Shown: positions 10,111-18,909, numbered from the stretch's first letter. The stretch is 32,637 nucleotides of DNA from a bacterium (GCA_016124905.1 WGMV01000044.1:1-32637); one strand, 5' to 3'. The notes: a model not told the origin generated them from the sequence alone. Numbers and translations: made by a program.

Positions 10111-11862
10111 CTATTTTGCCGCCACTTCCTTTTCCGGCTTTTCAATACGGAATGCCGGGAAGGATACGGATACAGCAGTGCCGATGCCCGGCTGGCTCTG
10201 GATAGCCAGGTCGCCGCCGTGAATTTCGGTAAACATGCGGCAGAGCGGCAGGCCGAGGCCGGTGCCTTCCGGGTGTGTGGTGCGGTGGACCTGGCCGAAG
10301 ACGGAGAGCGCCACGGGGATGTCGTCCTCGCTCATGCCGATGCCGCTATCTTCCACGGTGATGACCGGTTCATGGCGGGAATTGACGTGGTAGCGCACAC
10401 GGATGTGGCCCTGGTCGGTGAATTTGACGGCATTGGTGAGCAGGTTGAGCAGGAGCTGGCGGATCTTGCGGGAATCGCCGTAGAAATCAGGGCCGGATTC
10501 GGGCAGATCCAGCTGAATGTCGAGCCCCTTGCCACGGGCGCGGGGCTCGATCATGCGGACGCATTCCTGGATGTTGCGGCCCAGGTCGAACCAGGTTTCG
10601 GTGATCTCCATCTTGCCGGCTTCGGTTTTGGAAAATTCCAGGATGTCGTTGATGAGTTGAAGCAAATGGTTGCCGCAAAGGTGGATGTCGTGCACACGCT
10701 CTTTCTGCTTGGGCGAAAGTTTGCCGAAATAGCCCGCATCCATCATTTCCGAGAATCCGATGATGGCATTGAGCGGGGTGCGGAGCTCGTGGCTCATGTT
10801 AGCCAGAAAGTCCGACTTGGCCTGGCTGGCCATGAGGGCATTGGCCTCTGATTCCTCCACGCGGCGGATCTGGCTGACCATGGTCCAGGCGAAATAGGAC
10901 AGCACCGCGCCGAAAATGGCGAACATGGCAAGAAAGCCGATATCCTTGCGGCGGTCGTTGCGCCACTGGCGAAGGTAGTCCCGCTCATCCAGCACCACGT
11001 TCACCCAAAGCGGGGTGGTGCGCAGCTCACGCATGGCGAGCAGTTTTTCGTTGCCGTTATATTGCTCGGTCAGCAGCTGCATGATACCGGGCTTGGCGGC
11101 ATTCATGCGGCGACGGACCTGGTCGATCATGTACACATCCTCCTCCTCATCCGCACTGCCGGAAACGACCAGCTCCGCCCGGGGGGAGACAATGCTCAGG
11201 TAATTCCAGTGCGAGGGCTCAATGGAGCGGAAAAACTGGATGAAATAGTCAGGATCGATGGCGGCGAAGACGATGCCGCCCACCTCCCCGTTCATGCGGT
11301 ACAGCACGCGCACGAGCAGGATGAGGGATTTGGATTTGTCCGTTGCAGGAGGCTGGTAGAGGAACACGTCCTTTTCGCCCCGGGCGCCATCGACCATGGA
11401 TTTGAAAAAATCCTCCTTCCGTACATCCACCCCGACGGGGAAGAGGTCCTTACCCTGGGTGCGGGTGGCTTCAAGCACGATTTTCCCATTCGTATCGGCC
11501 AGGTAAAGCCCATAAATCTGCGGGGTTTCCTTGACCCAGTTGACGAAGTTGTTCTCGATGTCGCTGAGCAGCTGATTACCGAAAAGCTCGTTAAAATAAT
11601 GGCGCTCCGTGGCGCGGCGAAGGGTCATGTCCACAGCCAGAAAGGTGAGCTCCACATGGCTGACGACGGATTGGATGAGACGGGTGGCCTGCTCGCGCCC
11701 CATGGCTTCCGCCGCCTGGCGTGCGCGAAAGCCCTGATAGCCCACCGTGATGCAGAAAAACATGAGGATGGCCGCGCTGAAGGCCATCATTCCCCAGGCG
11801 CGCAGGCTGGTGGCCTCCTGGCGGTCTTTATGGGTGATGATGTGGCTGACGTTGGTTCCCAT
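10111..11862 (-). CDS. Membrane sensor histidine kinase
   Basis: A 583-aa two-component sensor. Two membrane helices (about 24-44 and 307-329) bracket a periplasmic region of about 260 residues that resembles a double-Cache small-molecule sensor ([17 protein letters not shown] near 116, [14 protein letters not shown] near 194). The cytoplasmic kinase core is complete: H-box [14 protein letters not shown] with His358, N-box NLLTNAVKF (473-481), G1 DSGIGM (505-510) and G2 GTGLGLPL (533-540). There is no receiver domain and no response-regulator gene beside it, so it is an orphan kinase whose partner is elsewhere. Divergent from ruvA and convergent with the small lipoprotein gene. The ligand cannot be inferred. 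Confidence 0.9.
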   Translation of the reverse strand: MGTNVSHIITHKDRQEATSLRAWGMMAFSAAILMFFCITVGYQGFRARQAAEAMGREQATRLIQSVVSHVELTFLAVDMTLRRATERHYFNELFGNQLLSDIENNFVNWVKETPQIYGLYLADTNGKIVLEATRTQGKDLFPVGVDVRKEDFFKSMVDGARGEKDVFLYQPPATDKSKSLILLVRVLYRMNGEVGGIVFAAIDPDYFIQFFRSIEPSHWNYLSIVSPRAELVVSGSADEEEDVYMIDQVRRRMNAAKPGIMQLLTEQYNGNEKLLAMRELRTTPLWVNVVLDERDYLRQWRNDRRKDIGFLAMFAIFGAVLSYFAWTMVSQIRRVEESEANALMASQAKSDFLANMSHELRTPLNAIIGFSEMMDAGYFGKLSPKQKERVHDIHLCGNHLLQLINDILEFSKTEAGKMEITETWFDLGRNIQECVRMIEPRARGKGLDIQLDLPESGPDFYGDSRKIRQLLLNLLTNAVKFTDQGHIRVRYHVNSRHEPVITVEDSGIGMSEDDIPVALSVFGQVHRTTHPEGTGLGLPLCRMFTEIHGGDLAIQSQPGIGTAVSVSFPAFRIEKPEKEVAAK

Positions 11863-11874
11863 GCCACCGCATCA

Positions 11875-11903
11875 TTGACAAAAATAATTAAAATACTGAA
11901 AAT
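11875..11903 (+). promoter_or_regulatory. Upstream promoter candidate in the kinase-ruvA gap
   Basis: TTGACA (11875-11880), 17-base AT-rich spacer, then GAAAAT (11898-11903). The -35 is perfect and the -10 weak. If used, it would give a leader of about 170 bases before ruvA. Confidence 0.35.
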
Positions 11904-12027
11904 TCTTCACGTTTACACCCTGTTTTCATATGGATAGCCTACTACCGGGCTTCCGGCTGGGCATCTCTTTCGTTTTTTTATAAATCAACCAGTTAACCTG
12001 CCAGTATGACAATTTTGCGATGGCCCA

Positions 12028-12056
12028 TTGCCAAGGCCGCGCAAGCCGCCCATAAT
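12028..12056 (+). promoter_or_regulatory. Promoter of the ruvA operon
   Basis: TTGCCA (12028-12033), 17-base spacer, CATAAT (12051-12056), each one mismatch from consensus, about 20 bases before the ruvA transcript body. Confidence 0.6.
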
Positions 12057-12082
12057 GCATCGTTAAGCAATAAGATGGGCAT

Positions 12083-12721
12083 ATGATTGGGAAGCTTCGC
12101 GGGAAAATAGACCATATTGGCGACGACCATCTGCTGCTGGACGTCAACGGCGTGGGCTATGTGGTGCATGGGTCGCAGAAACTCCTGTCCAAGGCTGCGT
12201 ATGGCGAGGCCATGGCCGTACTGATCGACACCCAGGTGCGGGAGGATGCCATTACGCTGTACGGGTTTGCCGATGCGGCGGAGCAGCAGTGGTTTAGGCT
12301 GCTGACGCAGGTTCAGGGGGTGGGATCCAAGGTTGGGCTGGCGATTCTTTCCACGCTTTCGGCCAATGACCTGTCGCTTGCCATCGGCAGCGGGGATGCG
12401 CGGATGATGCAGCGTGTGAGCGGGGTTGGGCCCAAACTGGCACTGCGTATTGTGACGGAATTGAAGGATAAGGCAGCGTTGGCCAAGGTCAGCGCGGAGC
12501 CCTTCATTGCGCCCGCTGCGGCGAAAGGCGCTGAAAAGGCCCCTGCCCCGGCTGTGGCGGATATCAGTGAAGATGCCATCGCCGCGCTGGGCAGCCTGGG
12601 TTACGGGCGCTCGGAGGCCTTTCAGGCCGTGGCACGGGCGATGAAGGCGCAGCCGGAGATTGCGAGCCTTCAGCAACTCATTCCCGCCGCGCTGAAAGAG
12701 TTGAGCAGCCAGCATGCATGA
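12083..12721 (+). CDS. ruvA: Holliday junction branch migration protein RuvA
   Basis: A 212-aa DNA-binding subunit that forms tetramers on four-way junctions and loads the RuvB motor. The N-terminal OB fold [20 protein letters not shown] is followed by two helix-hairpin-helix motifs ([13 protein letters not shown] near residue 78; [13 protein letters not shown] near 112). After an Ala-rich flexible linker, the C-terminal RuvB-binding domain has [15 protein letters not shown]. It starts at ATG 12083; the nearby ATG at 12075 stops immediately. It overlaps ruvB by 8 bases. ruvC, commonly just upstream in relatives, is replaced here by the histidine kinase on the other strand. Confidence 0.97.
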   Translation: MIGKLRGKIDHIGDDHLLLDVNGVGYVVHGSQKLLSKAAYGEAMAVLIDTQVREDAITLYGFADAAEQQWFRLLTQVQGVGSKVGLAILSTLSANDLSLAIGSGDARMMQRVSGVGPKLALRIVTELKDKAALAKVSAEPFIAPAAAKGAEKAPAPAVADISEDAIAALGSLGYGRSEAFQAVARAMKAQPEIASLQQLIPAALKELSSQHA

Positions 12722-13766
12722 TTCGCTGCATAACACACTGATTGAGGCCGAGCAGCAGCCGGGCGACCTGCAGGGCGAAAGCAGCCTGCGGCCGGATATG
12801 CTGGCGGATTTCACCGGCCAGGCGCAGGCGTGCAAGAACCTGAAGATTTTCATTGATGCCGCTAGGGCGCGCGGCGAATCGCTGGACCATGTGCTGTTTT
12901 ACGGCCCGCCGGGACTGGGCAAGACCACCCTTTCGCAGATCATCTCGCGCGAGATGGGGGTGGGGTTTCATACGACATCGGGGCCGATCCTTACCAAGCC
13001 GGGCGATCTGGCCGCATTGCTAACGAATCTTCAGGCAGGCGATGTGCTGTTCATCGACGAGATTCATCGCCTGAATGCGGCGGTAGAGGAAGTGCTCTAT
13101 CCGGCGATGGAGGATTACAAGCTCGATATCATGATCGGGCAAGGCCCGGCGGCGCGGAGCGTGCGCATTGATTTGCCAAAATTCACGCTGGTGGGGGCGA
13201 CGACGCGGCTTGGGCTGCTGGCCAACCCGCTGCGCGACCGGTTTGGCATTCCCTTGAAGCTGCAGTTTTACAGCGTGGATGAACTGAAGACGGTGATCAC
13301 ACGCGGCGCGCGGATTTTGAATGTGCCGATTGAAGATGAAGGCGCGGAAGAAATTGCCAAACGCGCGCGGGGCACGCCGAGGATTGCCGTGCGGCTGCTC
13401 AAGCGCGTGCGGGATTTCACCCATGCGCACGGGACGGACAGCATCACACGCGCACTGGCCGACCTTGCGCTTTCGGCGCTGGATGTGGACCATCAGGGGC
13501 TGGACGCGGCCGACCGGCGCTACATGAACATCATGGCGGAATTTTACGGCGGCGGACCGGTGGGTGTGGAAACGCTCGCCGCCGCATTGGCGGAGGAGCG
13601 CGACTCGCTGGAAGAGACGATTGAGCCCTATCTGCTTCAGATCGGCTATATCCAGCGCACGCCGCGCGGGCGGATGCTGACGGCGCCGGGGTATCATCAC
13701 ATCGGGCTGACGCCGCCTGCCGCGCCGAGTGTGCCGCAACTTTCGCTGCTGGAAGACAGTGAATGA
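12714..13766 (+). CDS. ruvB: Holliday junction branch migration ATPase RuvB
   Basis: A 350-aa hexameric AAA+ motor that drives branch migration with RuvA. Walker A GPPGLGKT (64-71), Walker B FIDEIHRL (113-120), sensor 1 LVGATTRLG and the arginine-finger segment LRDRFG are all seen. The C-terminal winged helix contains the YIQRTPRGR signature that contacts DNA. Normal length and intact. The start overlaps the end of ruvA; the stop overlaps the ybgC start (ATGA). This coupling ties recombination genes to the Tol-Pal operon, an order widely seen in proteobacteria. Confidence 0.98.
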   Translation: MHDSLHNTLIEAEQQPGDLQGESSLRPDMLADFTGQAQACKNLKIFIDAARARGESLDHVLFYGPPGLGKTTLSQIISREMGVGFHTTSGPILTKPGDLAALLTNLQAGDVLFIDEIHRLNAAVEEVLYPAMEDYKLDIMIGQGPAARSVRIDLPKFTLVGATTRLGLLANPLRDRFGIPLKLQFYSVDELKTVITRGARILNVPIEDEGAEEIAKRARGTPRIAVRLLKRVRDFTHAHGTDSITRALADLALSALDVDHQGLDAADRRYMNIMAEFYGGGPVGVETLAAALAEERDSLEETIEPYLLQIGYIQRTPRGRMLTAPGYHHIGLTPPAAPSVPQLSLLEDSE

Positions 13767-14209
13767 CGATGAAAGCCGAGCTGCCGACTTCCGGAAAGAT
13801 CGCGGATGGAAAGCATTCCATCACCATGCGCGTTTATTACGAAGACACGGATGCGGGCGGCATTGTCTATCATGGCAATTACTTTCGCTTCGCCGAGCGG
13901 GCGCGGACGGAAATGCTGCGGGTGATGGGGTATAACCAGAGTGAACTGTGGAAGGAACCGGGCATCGGGTTTGTGATGCGGCGGGCGGAAATCGAGTATT
14001 TCAAGGCCATTAGGCTGGATGATGTCATTACCGTGGAAAGCCACTTGCAAGCCCTAGGGCGAACCAGTATGACTATGCACCAGAATTTGCGTCGCGGGGC
14101 CGATTTGATGGCCAGCATTGTGGTGGTACTGGTTGGGGTTGACCGGAATTTCAAACCCATCCGTATGCCAGAGGACATTGCACAGGCCTTGCTGCGGATT
14201 CGCGAATAA
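13763..14209 (+). CDS. ybgC: Tol-Pal system-associated acyl-CoA thioesterase YbgC
   Basis: A 148-aa hotdog-fold thioesterase. The active-site region reads [16 protein letters not shown] (about residues 25-40) with the family's catalytic Asp in DTDAGG, then [10 protein letters not shown] on the central helix. It hydrolyses short- or long-chain acyl-CoA/ACP at the cytoplasmic face of the membrane and is nearly always encoded first in tol-pal operons, with a suggested link to phospholipid synthesis. The N-terminus is about 20 residues longer than the hotdog core. An internal ATG at residue 22 is possible, but the ATGA coupling with ruvB favours 13763. Confidence 0.94.
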   Translation: MTMKAELPTSGKIADGKHSITMRVYYEDTDAGGIVYHGNYFRFAERARTEMLRVMGYNQSELWKEPGIGFVMRRAEIEYFKAIRLDDVITVESHLQALGRTSMTMHQNLRRGADLMASIVVVLVGVDRNFKPIRMPEDIAQALLRIRE

Positions 14210-14237
14210 TTCCCCATTCATTCCTAGGTAATCTGCT

Positions 14238-14969
14238 GTGTCCAACGCTGTTCAAGCTTCCGAACTCGCCGGTAATATTGCGGCCTCCGCGCATGATCTG
14301 TCCATGATCGGCCTTTTCTGGCAGGCCGATATCGTCGTGAAGGTCGTGATGATCTGCCTGTTGCTGGCATCTTTCTGGTGCTGGTCGATCATTTTTTCCA
14401 AGATCATGAGCATTAAGGGCATGTATGCCAGCGGGACGCGGTTTGAAGAAAAATTCTGGGAGAGCAACGACCTGGATGATTTTTACACGCAATACAGCCG
14501 CAAGCGCGCGCACCCGCTGCACCGCGTGTACATGGCGGGCATGGAGGAATGGAACCTGATCAAGAGCCGCCCGCCGAAAGACCCGGACCAGAAACGCTCG
14601 CTGCTGGAGCGCATCAGCCAATTGATGATGGTGGCGCGTAACAAAGAGATTGAACAGATGGAACATGGGCTTGGGTTTCTGGCCACCATCGGTTCCACCG
14701 GCCCGTTCATCGGGTTGTTCGGTACCGTGTGGGGTATCATGAACAGCTTCCAGAACATCGCCGTGCAGAAAAGCACCAACCTGGCCGTGGTGGCCCCCGG
14801 CATCGCCGAGGCGCTGTTCGCCACCGCCATCGGGCTGTTCGCCGCTATTCCGGCGGTGGTGTTCTATAACAAGATTTCCGCCGACATCACCAAATTCAGC
14901 GGGTTGATGGAGGATTTCTCCACCGAGTTCGGCGCATTGATTTCCCGCCAGCTTGACGCATCGCGCTAG
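14238..14969 (+). CDS. tolQ: Tol-Pal proton channel subunit TolQ
   Basis: A 243-aa inner-membrane protein of the TolQ/ExbB/MotA family that with TolR uses the proton motive force to energise TolA. It has three membrane segments (about 31-53, 147-170, 184-211), a large cytoplasmic loop between the first two, and the conserved TIGSTGPFIGLFGTVWGIM and PGIAEALFATAIGLFAAIPA helices that line the channel. It starts at GTG 14238, which lies at the right distance from the family N-terminus. 28 bases after ybgC, 8 bases before tolR. Confidence 0.97.
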   Translation: MSNAVQASELAGNIAASAHDLSMIGLFWQADIVVKVVMICLLLASFWCWSIIFSKIMSIKGMYASGTRFEEKFWESNDLDDFYTQYSRKRAHPLHRVYMAGMEEWNLIKSRPPKDPDQKRSLLERISQLMMVARNKEIEQMEHGLGFLATIGSTGPFIGLFGTVWGIMNSFQNIAVQKSTNLAVVAPGIAEALFATAIGLFAAIPAVVFYNKISADITKFSGLMEDFSTEFGALISRQLDASR

Positions 14970-14977
14970 GGGGCGGC

Positions 14978-15418
14978 ATGGGCGCATCCATCAACAGCAA
15001 CAACCGCCGCACGCGCTCCCGCCGGGGCGTGATGAGCGAGATCAACGTCACGCCGTTTGTGGATGTGATTCTTGTATTGCTCATCATCTTCATGGTGGCC
15101 GCGCCGATGTTGACCGCCGGCGTGACGGTGGACCTGCCGGACAGCGCCGCATCCGCCCTGCCGGGCGATGACGAGCCGCTGACCTTGAGCGTGAACGCCA
15201 AGGGCCAGATATTCGTACAGGAGACGGAAGTACCGCTGGAGGAACTCATCGCAAAACTCGAAGCCATCACCAATGCCAAAAAGGACACGCGCATTTTCAT
15301 CCGCGGGGACAAACAGGTGGATTACGGCAAGGTGATGCAGGTGATGGGGGCCATCAATGCAGCGGGGTTCAGTAAGGTGGCCCTGGTGACCGCCCCCATG
15401 GACAGTGCGCGGAGATAG
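14978..15418 (+). CDS. tolR: Tol-Pal system protein TolR
   Basis: A 146-aa ExbD/TolR family protein. A short basic cytoplasmic N-terminus leads into INVTPFVDVILVLLIIFMV, the single membrane helix. Asp29 in FVDV is the proton-carrying residue (Asp23 in E. coli TolR). The periplasmic domain ends with RGDKQVDYGKVMQVMGAINAAGFSKVALVT, the typical peptidoglycan-binding TolR fold. Good GGGGGC ribosome-binding site before ATG 14978. Intact, normal length. Confidence 0.97.
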   Translation: MGASINSNNRRTRSRRGVMSEINVTPFVDVILVLLIIFMVAAPMLTAGVTVDLPDSAASALPGDDEPLTLSVNAKGQIFVQETEVPLEELIAKLEAITNAKKDTRIFIRGDKQVDYGKVMQVMGAINAAGFSKVALVTAPMDSARR

Positions 15419-15420
15419 CA

Positions 15421-16251
15421 TTGGATTACGACCTCAAACGAGGTATGACCGCATCCGGCATTTTGCACGGGCTGATGTTTATTGCCATCATGCTCGGCAT
15501 TCCGAGCATGCTGTCCAACAAGGACCCGATGGACGTGCCGCTGCCGATGGTGGTGGAGATTGTGCCCATCGGCGCCAAGACCAACGTGGCGCCGCAGGAA
15601 AAGCAGATGAAGCAGGACAAGCCGAAGCCCAAGGAACCGCCCAAGCCCAAGGAGCAGGAAAAACCGAAGGAAGAAGTGAAGCCGGAGCCACTGCCCGAGC
15701 CGGAGCCCAAAAAGCCCGAGCCGGAAAAAGAAAAGGTGCCCGAGAAGCCGAAGGAAGAACCGACCCCGCTGAAAAAGCCGGAGAAGGAGAAGCCGAAGGA
15801 AGAGAAGAAGAAAGAAGACAAAAAGGCGGATGATGATTTTGAGAGCGTGTTGAAAAACCTTGCGGCTACCGCGAGCGACACGAACAAGAAGGAAGTCAAG
15901 AATACCGACTATGACCCTAGTCAAAAGATGAGTGTAACTGAGCTGGATGCACTGCAAGCGCGTTTCAATGAGGCTATGGTAAAATGCTGGACCATGCCAG
16001 CGGGAATACGAGATGCGCATAAAATGATCGTGGCCTTGCAAATTACCATGCTGCCTGATGGCAACGTACAGGATGTGCAAATCAAGGATACAACACGCTA
16101 TGCAACCGATGCTGGTTTCCGAGCCGCCGCGGAAAGCGCTGTGCGCGCCGTGCGTTTGTGCAGCCCCTATGGAAAAATTATGCCCATGGATAAATATGCC
16201 GATTGGCAAATTATCAACATGAATTTTGACCCTAGTGACGTTCTTTATTAG
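15421..16251 (+). CDS. tolA: Cell envelope integrity protein TolA
   Basis: A 276-aa inner-membrane protein linking TolQR to Pal/TolB. It has one membrane helix (about 9-30), then an extended Lys/Pro/Glu-rich domain II (about 60-137) with KPKE/PEPEPKK repeats. The C-terminal domain III (about 166-276) carries Cys189 and Cys247, which likely form the disulfide known in TolA domain III. Translation starts at TTG 15421, 2 bases after tolR; ATG at codon 9 is an alternative. The sequence for domain III is distinctly poorer in GC (28 of 60 in two sampled lines) than tolB downstream (38 of 60). The domain is duplicated in the next gene. Confidence 0.93.
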   Translation: MDYDLKRGMTASGILHGLMFIAIMLGIPSMLSNKDPMDVPLPMVVEIVPIGAKTNVAPQEKQMKQDKPKPKEPPKPKEQEKPKEEVKPEPLPEPEPKKPEPEKEKVPEKPKEEPTPLKKPEKEKPKEEKKKEDKKADDDFESVLKNLAATASDTNKKEVKNTDYDPSQKMSVTELDALQARFNEAMVKCWTMPAGIRDAHKMIVALQITMLPDGNVQDVQIKDTTRYATDAGFRAAAESAVRAVRLCSPYGKIMPMDKYADWQIINMNFDPSDVLY

Positions 16252-16289
16252 TCTTCTTCACTCCTCCAAGGAAGCAAGGAGCCCCCAAC

Positions 16290-16703
16290 ATGACCAAAAC
16301 CCCATGGGCTCTGACTTTATCGTTACTGCTAACAGCATGCACCCAGACTTTCTCGCATTCATCCGAGGCCATGGATCAGCATGAGCTTGATAAATTCACT
16401 GAACGTTTCAATCAGCATATGGCTCCCTGTTTTGCTATGCCATCAGGTTTAACAGATATGCGTAATGTCCCAAACATGATCGTTCATTTGAAGGTCACCA
16501 TGCTTCCTAACGGTGGTGTGCATGATGTGAAAATCACTGATACAGAGCGTTACAAAAGTGATCCGGCATTTCGCGCGACGGCTAATAGCTTTGAACGTGC
16601 CGTGCGCCTTTGCTCGCCTTATGATAAAATTTTGCCAATGGATAGGTATCTCGACTGGCAAATCATTGAGATGGACTTTGACCCCAGTCCCATTCTTCAT
16701 TAG
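16290..16703 (+). CDS. Predicted lipoprotein carrying a stand-alone TolA C-terminal domain
   Basis: A 137-aa protein. Residues 1-17 form a signal peptide with lipobox LTAC (Cys17), so it should be anchored in a membrane by lipid. The +2 residue is Thr, not Asp, which favours outer-membrane sorting. Residues 25-137 align along their length with TolA domain III of the preceding gene. In the last 75 residues I count 49 identities, including RLCSPY, PMD, DWQII and FDPS, and both Cys (47, 108) are kept. The N-terminus resembles the TolB signal peptide (T-x-W-x-LTLSL and FSHS in both). It lies between tolA and tolB in the same orientation with an AAGGAG ribosome-binding site. It lacks the membrane helix and domain II needed to couple to TolQR. 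Low GC (26 of 60 in a sampled line). A role in binding Pal or TolB is inference. Confidence 0.88.
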   Translation: MTKTPWALTLSLLLTACTQTFSHSSEAMDQHELDKFTERFNQHMAPCFAMPSGLTDMRNVPNMIVHLKVTMLPNGGVHDVKITDTERYKSDPAFRATANSFERAVRLCSPYDKILPMDRYLDWQIIEMDFDPSPILH

Positions 16704-16743
16704 AACCATTTCTCTCATGCTCATAAAAACAAAGAGGCCGGAC

Positions 16744-18069
16744 ATGAAAAAGACGTTTTGGATGCTCACGCTTTCATTAGTAATGGCAGCTTTCTCCCAT
16801 TCCGCCATGGCGGCAATTACTATCAACATCACTAAAGGCAACAGCGATCCCATGCCCATCGCCCTGCCCGACCTGAACGGGTCTAACGGCAGCGACAGCA
16901 GCCTGGGTAAGGATGTGATGCAGATCGTCAGCGCCGACCTTGAGCGCAGCGGGTTGTTCAAGCCGATTCCACCGGCTTCTTTCATTGAAAAGCTGACCTA
17001 TGGCCAGGTGACGCCGCGTTTCGCCGACTGGCGCGCGGTGAGTGCACAGGCGCTGGTGACCGGCAGCATCACGGGTGTGGATGCCAACACGGTGACGGTA
17101 GCGTTTCGTCTGTGGGACGTGACGGGCGACGAGCAGATCGCGGGCAAGGAATTCACCACGCTGCGCAGCAACTGGCGCCGCATCGGCCACCTGATTGCCG
17201 ATGAGGTGTATAAGCGCCTGACGGGTGAGGAAGGCTATTTCGATTCCCGCGTGGTGTATGTGGCCGAATCCGGCCCGGCGCAGCGCCGCATCAAGCGCCT
17301 GGCCATTATGGACCAGGACGGCGCGAACCATAAATTCCTGACCGACGGCGCCTACATGGCCTTGACACCGCGTTTCTCGCCGACTTTCCAGGAAGTGATC
17401 TATCTTTCCTATGAGCACGACATGCCGCGCGTGCATATCCGCAACCTGGAATCGGGCCGTGAGGATATTGTCGGCCAGTTCAAGGGCATGACCTTTGCCC
17501 CGCGTTATTCCGGTAAGGGCGACAAGATCGTGATGTCCTACGCCCGCGATGGGAACACGGATGTGTACATGATGGACCTGCGCACCCGCCAGACGCGCGC
17601 GCTGACCAACAGCCCGGCGATTGAGACCACGCCGTCCTACTCGCCGGATGACCGCCGCATCGTGTTCGAATCCGACCGAGGTGGCAGCCAACAGCTTTAC
17701 GTGATGAACGCCGACGGCGGCGGCGCGCAGCGCATCAGCTTCGGCGAGGGCCGTTACGGCTCACCCGTATGGTCCCCGCGCGGCGACATCATCGCCTTCA
17801 CCAAAATGCATCAGGGCCAGTTCTATATCGGCGTGATGCGTGCCGACGGCAGCGGCGAACGGTTGCTGACCAACGGCTATCTGGTGGAAGGCGCGACCTG
17901 GTCGCCCAACGGGCGTGTGCTGATGTTTGCCCGCGGCGAACGCAGCCGTGGAAACCGCGCCGGCTCCAGCCGCATTTACAGCATCGACCTGACGGGCAAA
18001 AACGAGCGTGAGGTGATGACGCCGATGGATGCGTCCGATCCGTCCTGGTCGGGATTGCTGCCGCTTTAA
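16744..18069 (+). CDS. tolB: Tol-Pal system beta-propeller protein TolB
   Basis: A 441-aa periplasmic protein that binds Pal and TolA. The signal peptide MKKTFWMLTLSLVMAAFSHS... is cleaved after about AMA23. An N-terminal alpha/beta domain follows, then a six-bladed propeller with repeated TolB-type blades (LTDGAYMALTPRFSP, LTNSPAIETTPSYSPD, ISFGEGRYGSPVWSP, LTNGYLVEGATWSP). The open frame extends 62 codons upstream into the preceding gene, but the signal peptide and AGAGGCC ribosome-binding site fix the start at 16744. GC content rises sharply just after the signal-peptide coding region. Followed by a 327-base gap before pal. Confidence 0.96.
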   Translation: MKKTFWMLTLSLVMAAFSHSAMAAITINITKGNSDPMPIALPDLNGSNGSDSSLGKDVMQIVSADLERSGLFKPIPPASFIEKLTYGQVTPRFADWRAVSAQALVTGSITGVDANTVTVAFRLWDVTGDEQIAGKEFTTLRSNWRRIGHLIADEVYKRLTGEEGYFDSRVVYVAESGPAQRRIKRLAIMDQDGANHKFLTDGAYMALTPRFSPTFQEVIYLSYEHDMPRVHIRNLESGREDIVGQFKGMTFAPRYSGKGDKIVMSYARDGNTDVYMMDLRTRQTRALTNSPAIETTPSYSPDDRRIVFESDRGGSQQLYVMNADGGGAQRISFGEGRYGSPVWSPRGDIIAFTKMHQGQFYIGVMRADGSGERLLTNGYLVEGATWSPNGRVLMFARGERSRGNRAGSSRIYSIDLTGKNEREVMTPMDASDPSWSGLLPL

Positions 18070-18075
18070 TTATTT

Positions 18076-18112
18076 CGCATGGCGCTGCTTCGCCATGGAG
18101 CAGCGCCATGCG
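18076..18112. repeat. Perfect 14-bp inverted repeat after tolB
   Basis: CGCATGGCGCTGCT pairs exactly with AGCAGCGCCATGCG across a 9-base loop, starting 7 bases after the tolB stop. No T-run follows, so it is not a classic intrinsic terminator. It could stabilise the tolB mRNA 3' end, be a processing site, or belong to a palindromic repeat family. It is the first of three structured elements in the 327-base tolB-pal gap, which holds no gene. Confidence 0.6.
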
Positions 18113-18246
18113 GGGGCGCTTGTGGCTGCCCTTTTCCATGCCCTGGGCCGACAGCAGGGTGGGAAGCGCGAGGTAATGTCGCGGATGACCGCTTGAATTT
18201 TAGGCTGCGTTTATTCTTAAAATGCCAGCATTTATGCGCCCTTTAT

Positions 18247-18270
18247 AACTGTGACAATTCCGCCACAGTT
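18247..18270. promoter_or_regulatory. Inverted repeat upstream of the pal promoter, operator candidate
   Basis: AACTGTG, 10 bases, CACAGTT: a 24-base dyad with 7-bp arms, about 45 bases upstream of the likely pal -35 box. The spacing is right for a dimeric regulator, but no known consensus is matched with confidence. Confidence 0.3.
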
Positions 18271-18313
18271 TACTAAAACAGCCTGCCTGCCCATGGGCGA
18301 TCCAAGCAAGCTA

Positions 18314-18341
18314 TTTACACCTTGTTTGACGGCGCTATAAG
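18314..18341 (+). promoter_or_regulatory. Promoter of pal
   Basis: TTTACA (18314-18319), 16-base spacer, TATAAG (18336-18341), giving a leader of about 50 bases before pal. Suggests pal is expressed independently of the tol operon as well. Confidence 0.5.
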
Positions 18342-18396
18342 GGCAACAGGTTTTACTACCGTCACCGACCAACAATATAAATTCAGGAGTCCGATT

Positions 18397-18909
18397 ATGT
18401 GGATTAAACTGCTTGCTTCCGCCGCCGTACTGACCCTCGTTGCAGCGTGCGAAACTCCCTCCGATTCCAGCGGCAGCGTTTCCGGCCGTGGCACGGGTTC
18501 CGATGGCCGCGCAGGCGGCATGGGCGGCCGTGGCAGCGAATATGATTCCAGCAACTATGCCGGTAAAGAACTGGCCCCGGGCGTTGCTGACCGCGTGTTC
18601 TTCGACTATGACAGCTCCGTCATCCGTGGCGATGCTCAGGATGTTCTCTCCGCTCAGGCTGAATGGCTGAAAAAGAACGGCAACATCTCCATCGTGATCG
18701 AAGGCCATGCCGATGAGCGCGGCACCCGCGAATACAACCTGGCCCTGGGCGAGCGCCGTGCCAATGCCGTGAAGAGCTACCTGGTTAGCCTCGGCGTGGA
18801 AGGCTCCCGCGTTGAGACCATCTCCTACGGTAAAGAGCGTCCGGCTGTCGTTGGTTCCAACGAAGAGTCCTGGGCTCAAAACCGCCGTGGCGTGACCGTG
18901 GTGAAATAA
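18397..18909 (+). CDS. pal: Peptidoglycan-associated lipoprotein Pal
   Basis: A 170-aa outer-membrane lipoprotein that grips peptidoglycan and is mobilised by TolA/TolB during division. Signal peptide MWIKLLASAAVLTLVAAC with lipobox, Cys18 lipidated. It is followed by a Ser/Gly-rich flexible linker (about 22-50) and an OmpA-like domain (about 62-170) with VFFDYDSSVI and GHADERGTREYNLALGERRA. The Asp and Arg of the latter contact diaminopimelate in the family. The frame continues 25 codons upstream, but the signal peptide and CAGGAG ribosome-binding site place the start at 18397. Own promoter and own strong terminator, so it can be a monocistronic, highly expressed unit. Confidence 0.97.
   Translation: MWIKLLASAAVLTLVAACETPSDSSGSVSGRGTGSDGRAGGMGGRGSEYDSSNYAGKELAPGVADRVFFDYDSSVIRGDAQDVLSAQAEWLKKNGNISIVIEGHADERGTREYNLALGERRANAVKSYLVSLGVEGSRVETISYGKERPAVVGSNEESWAQNRRGVTVVK

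Noticed and set aside
15591-15830. Repetitive Lys/Pro/Glu stretch that could be read as a tandem repeat locus
   Set aside because: It is the extended domain II of TolA, in frame and expected for the family.
18076-18112. tolB hairpin as an intrinsic terminator
   Set aside because: The stem is perfect but GGGGCGCT follows instead of a T-run, so classic termination is not supported.
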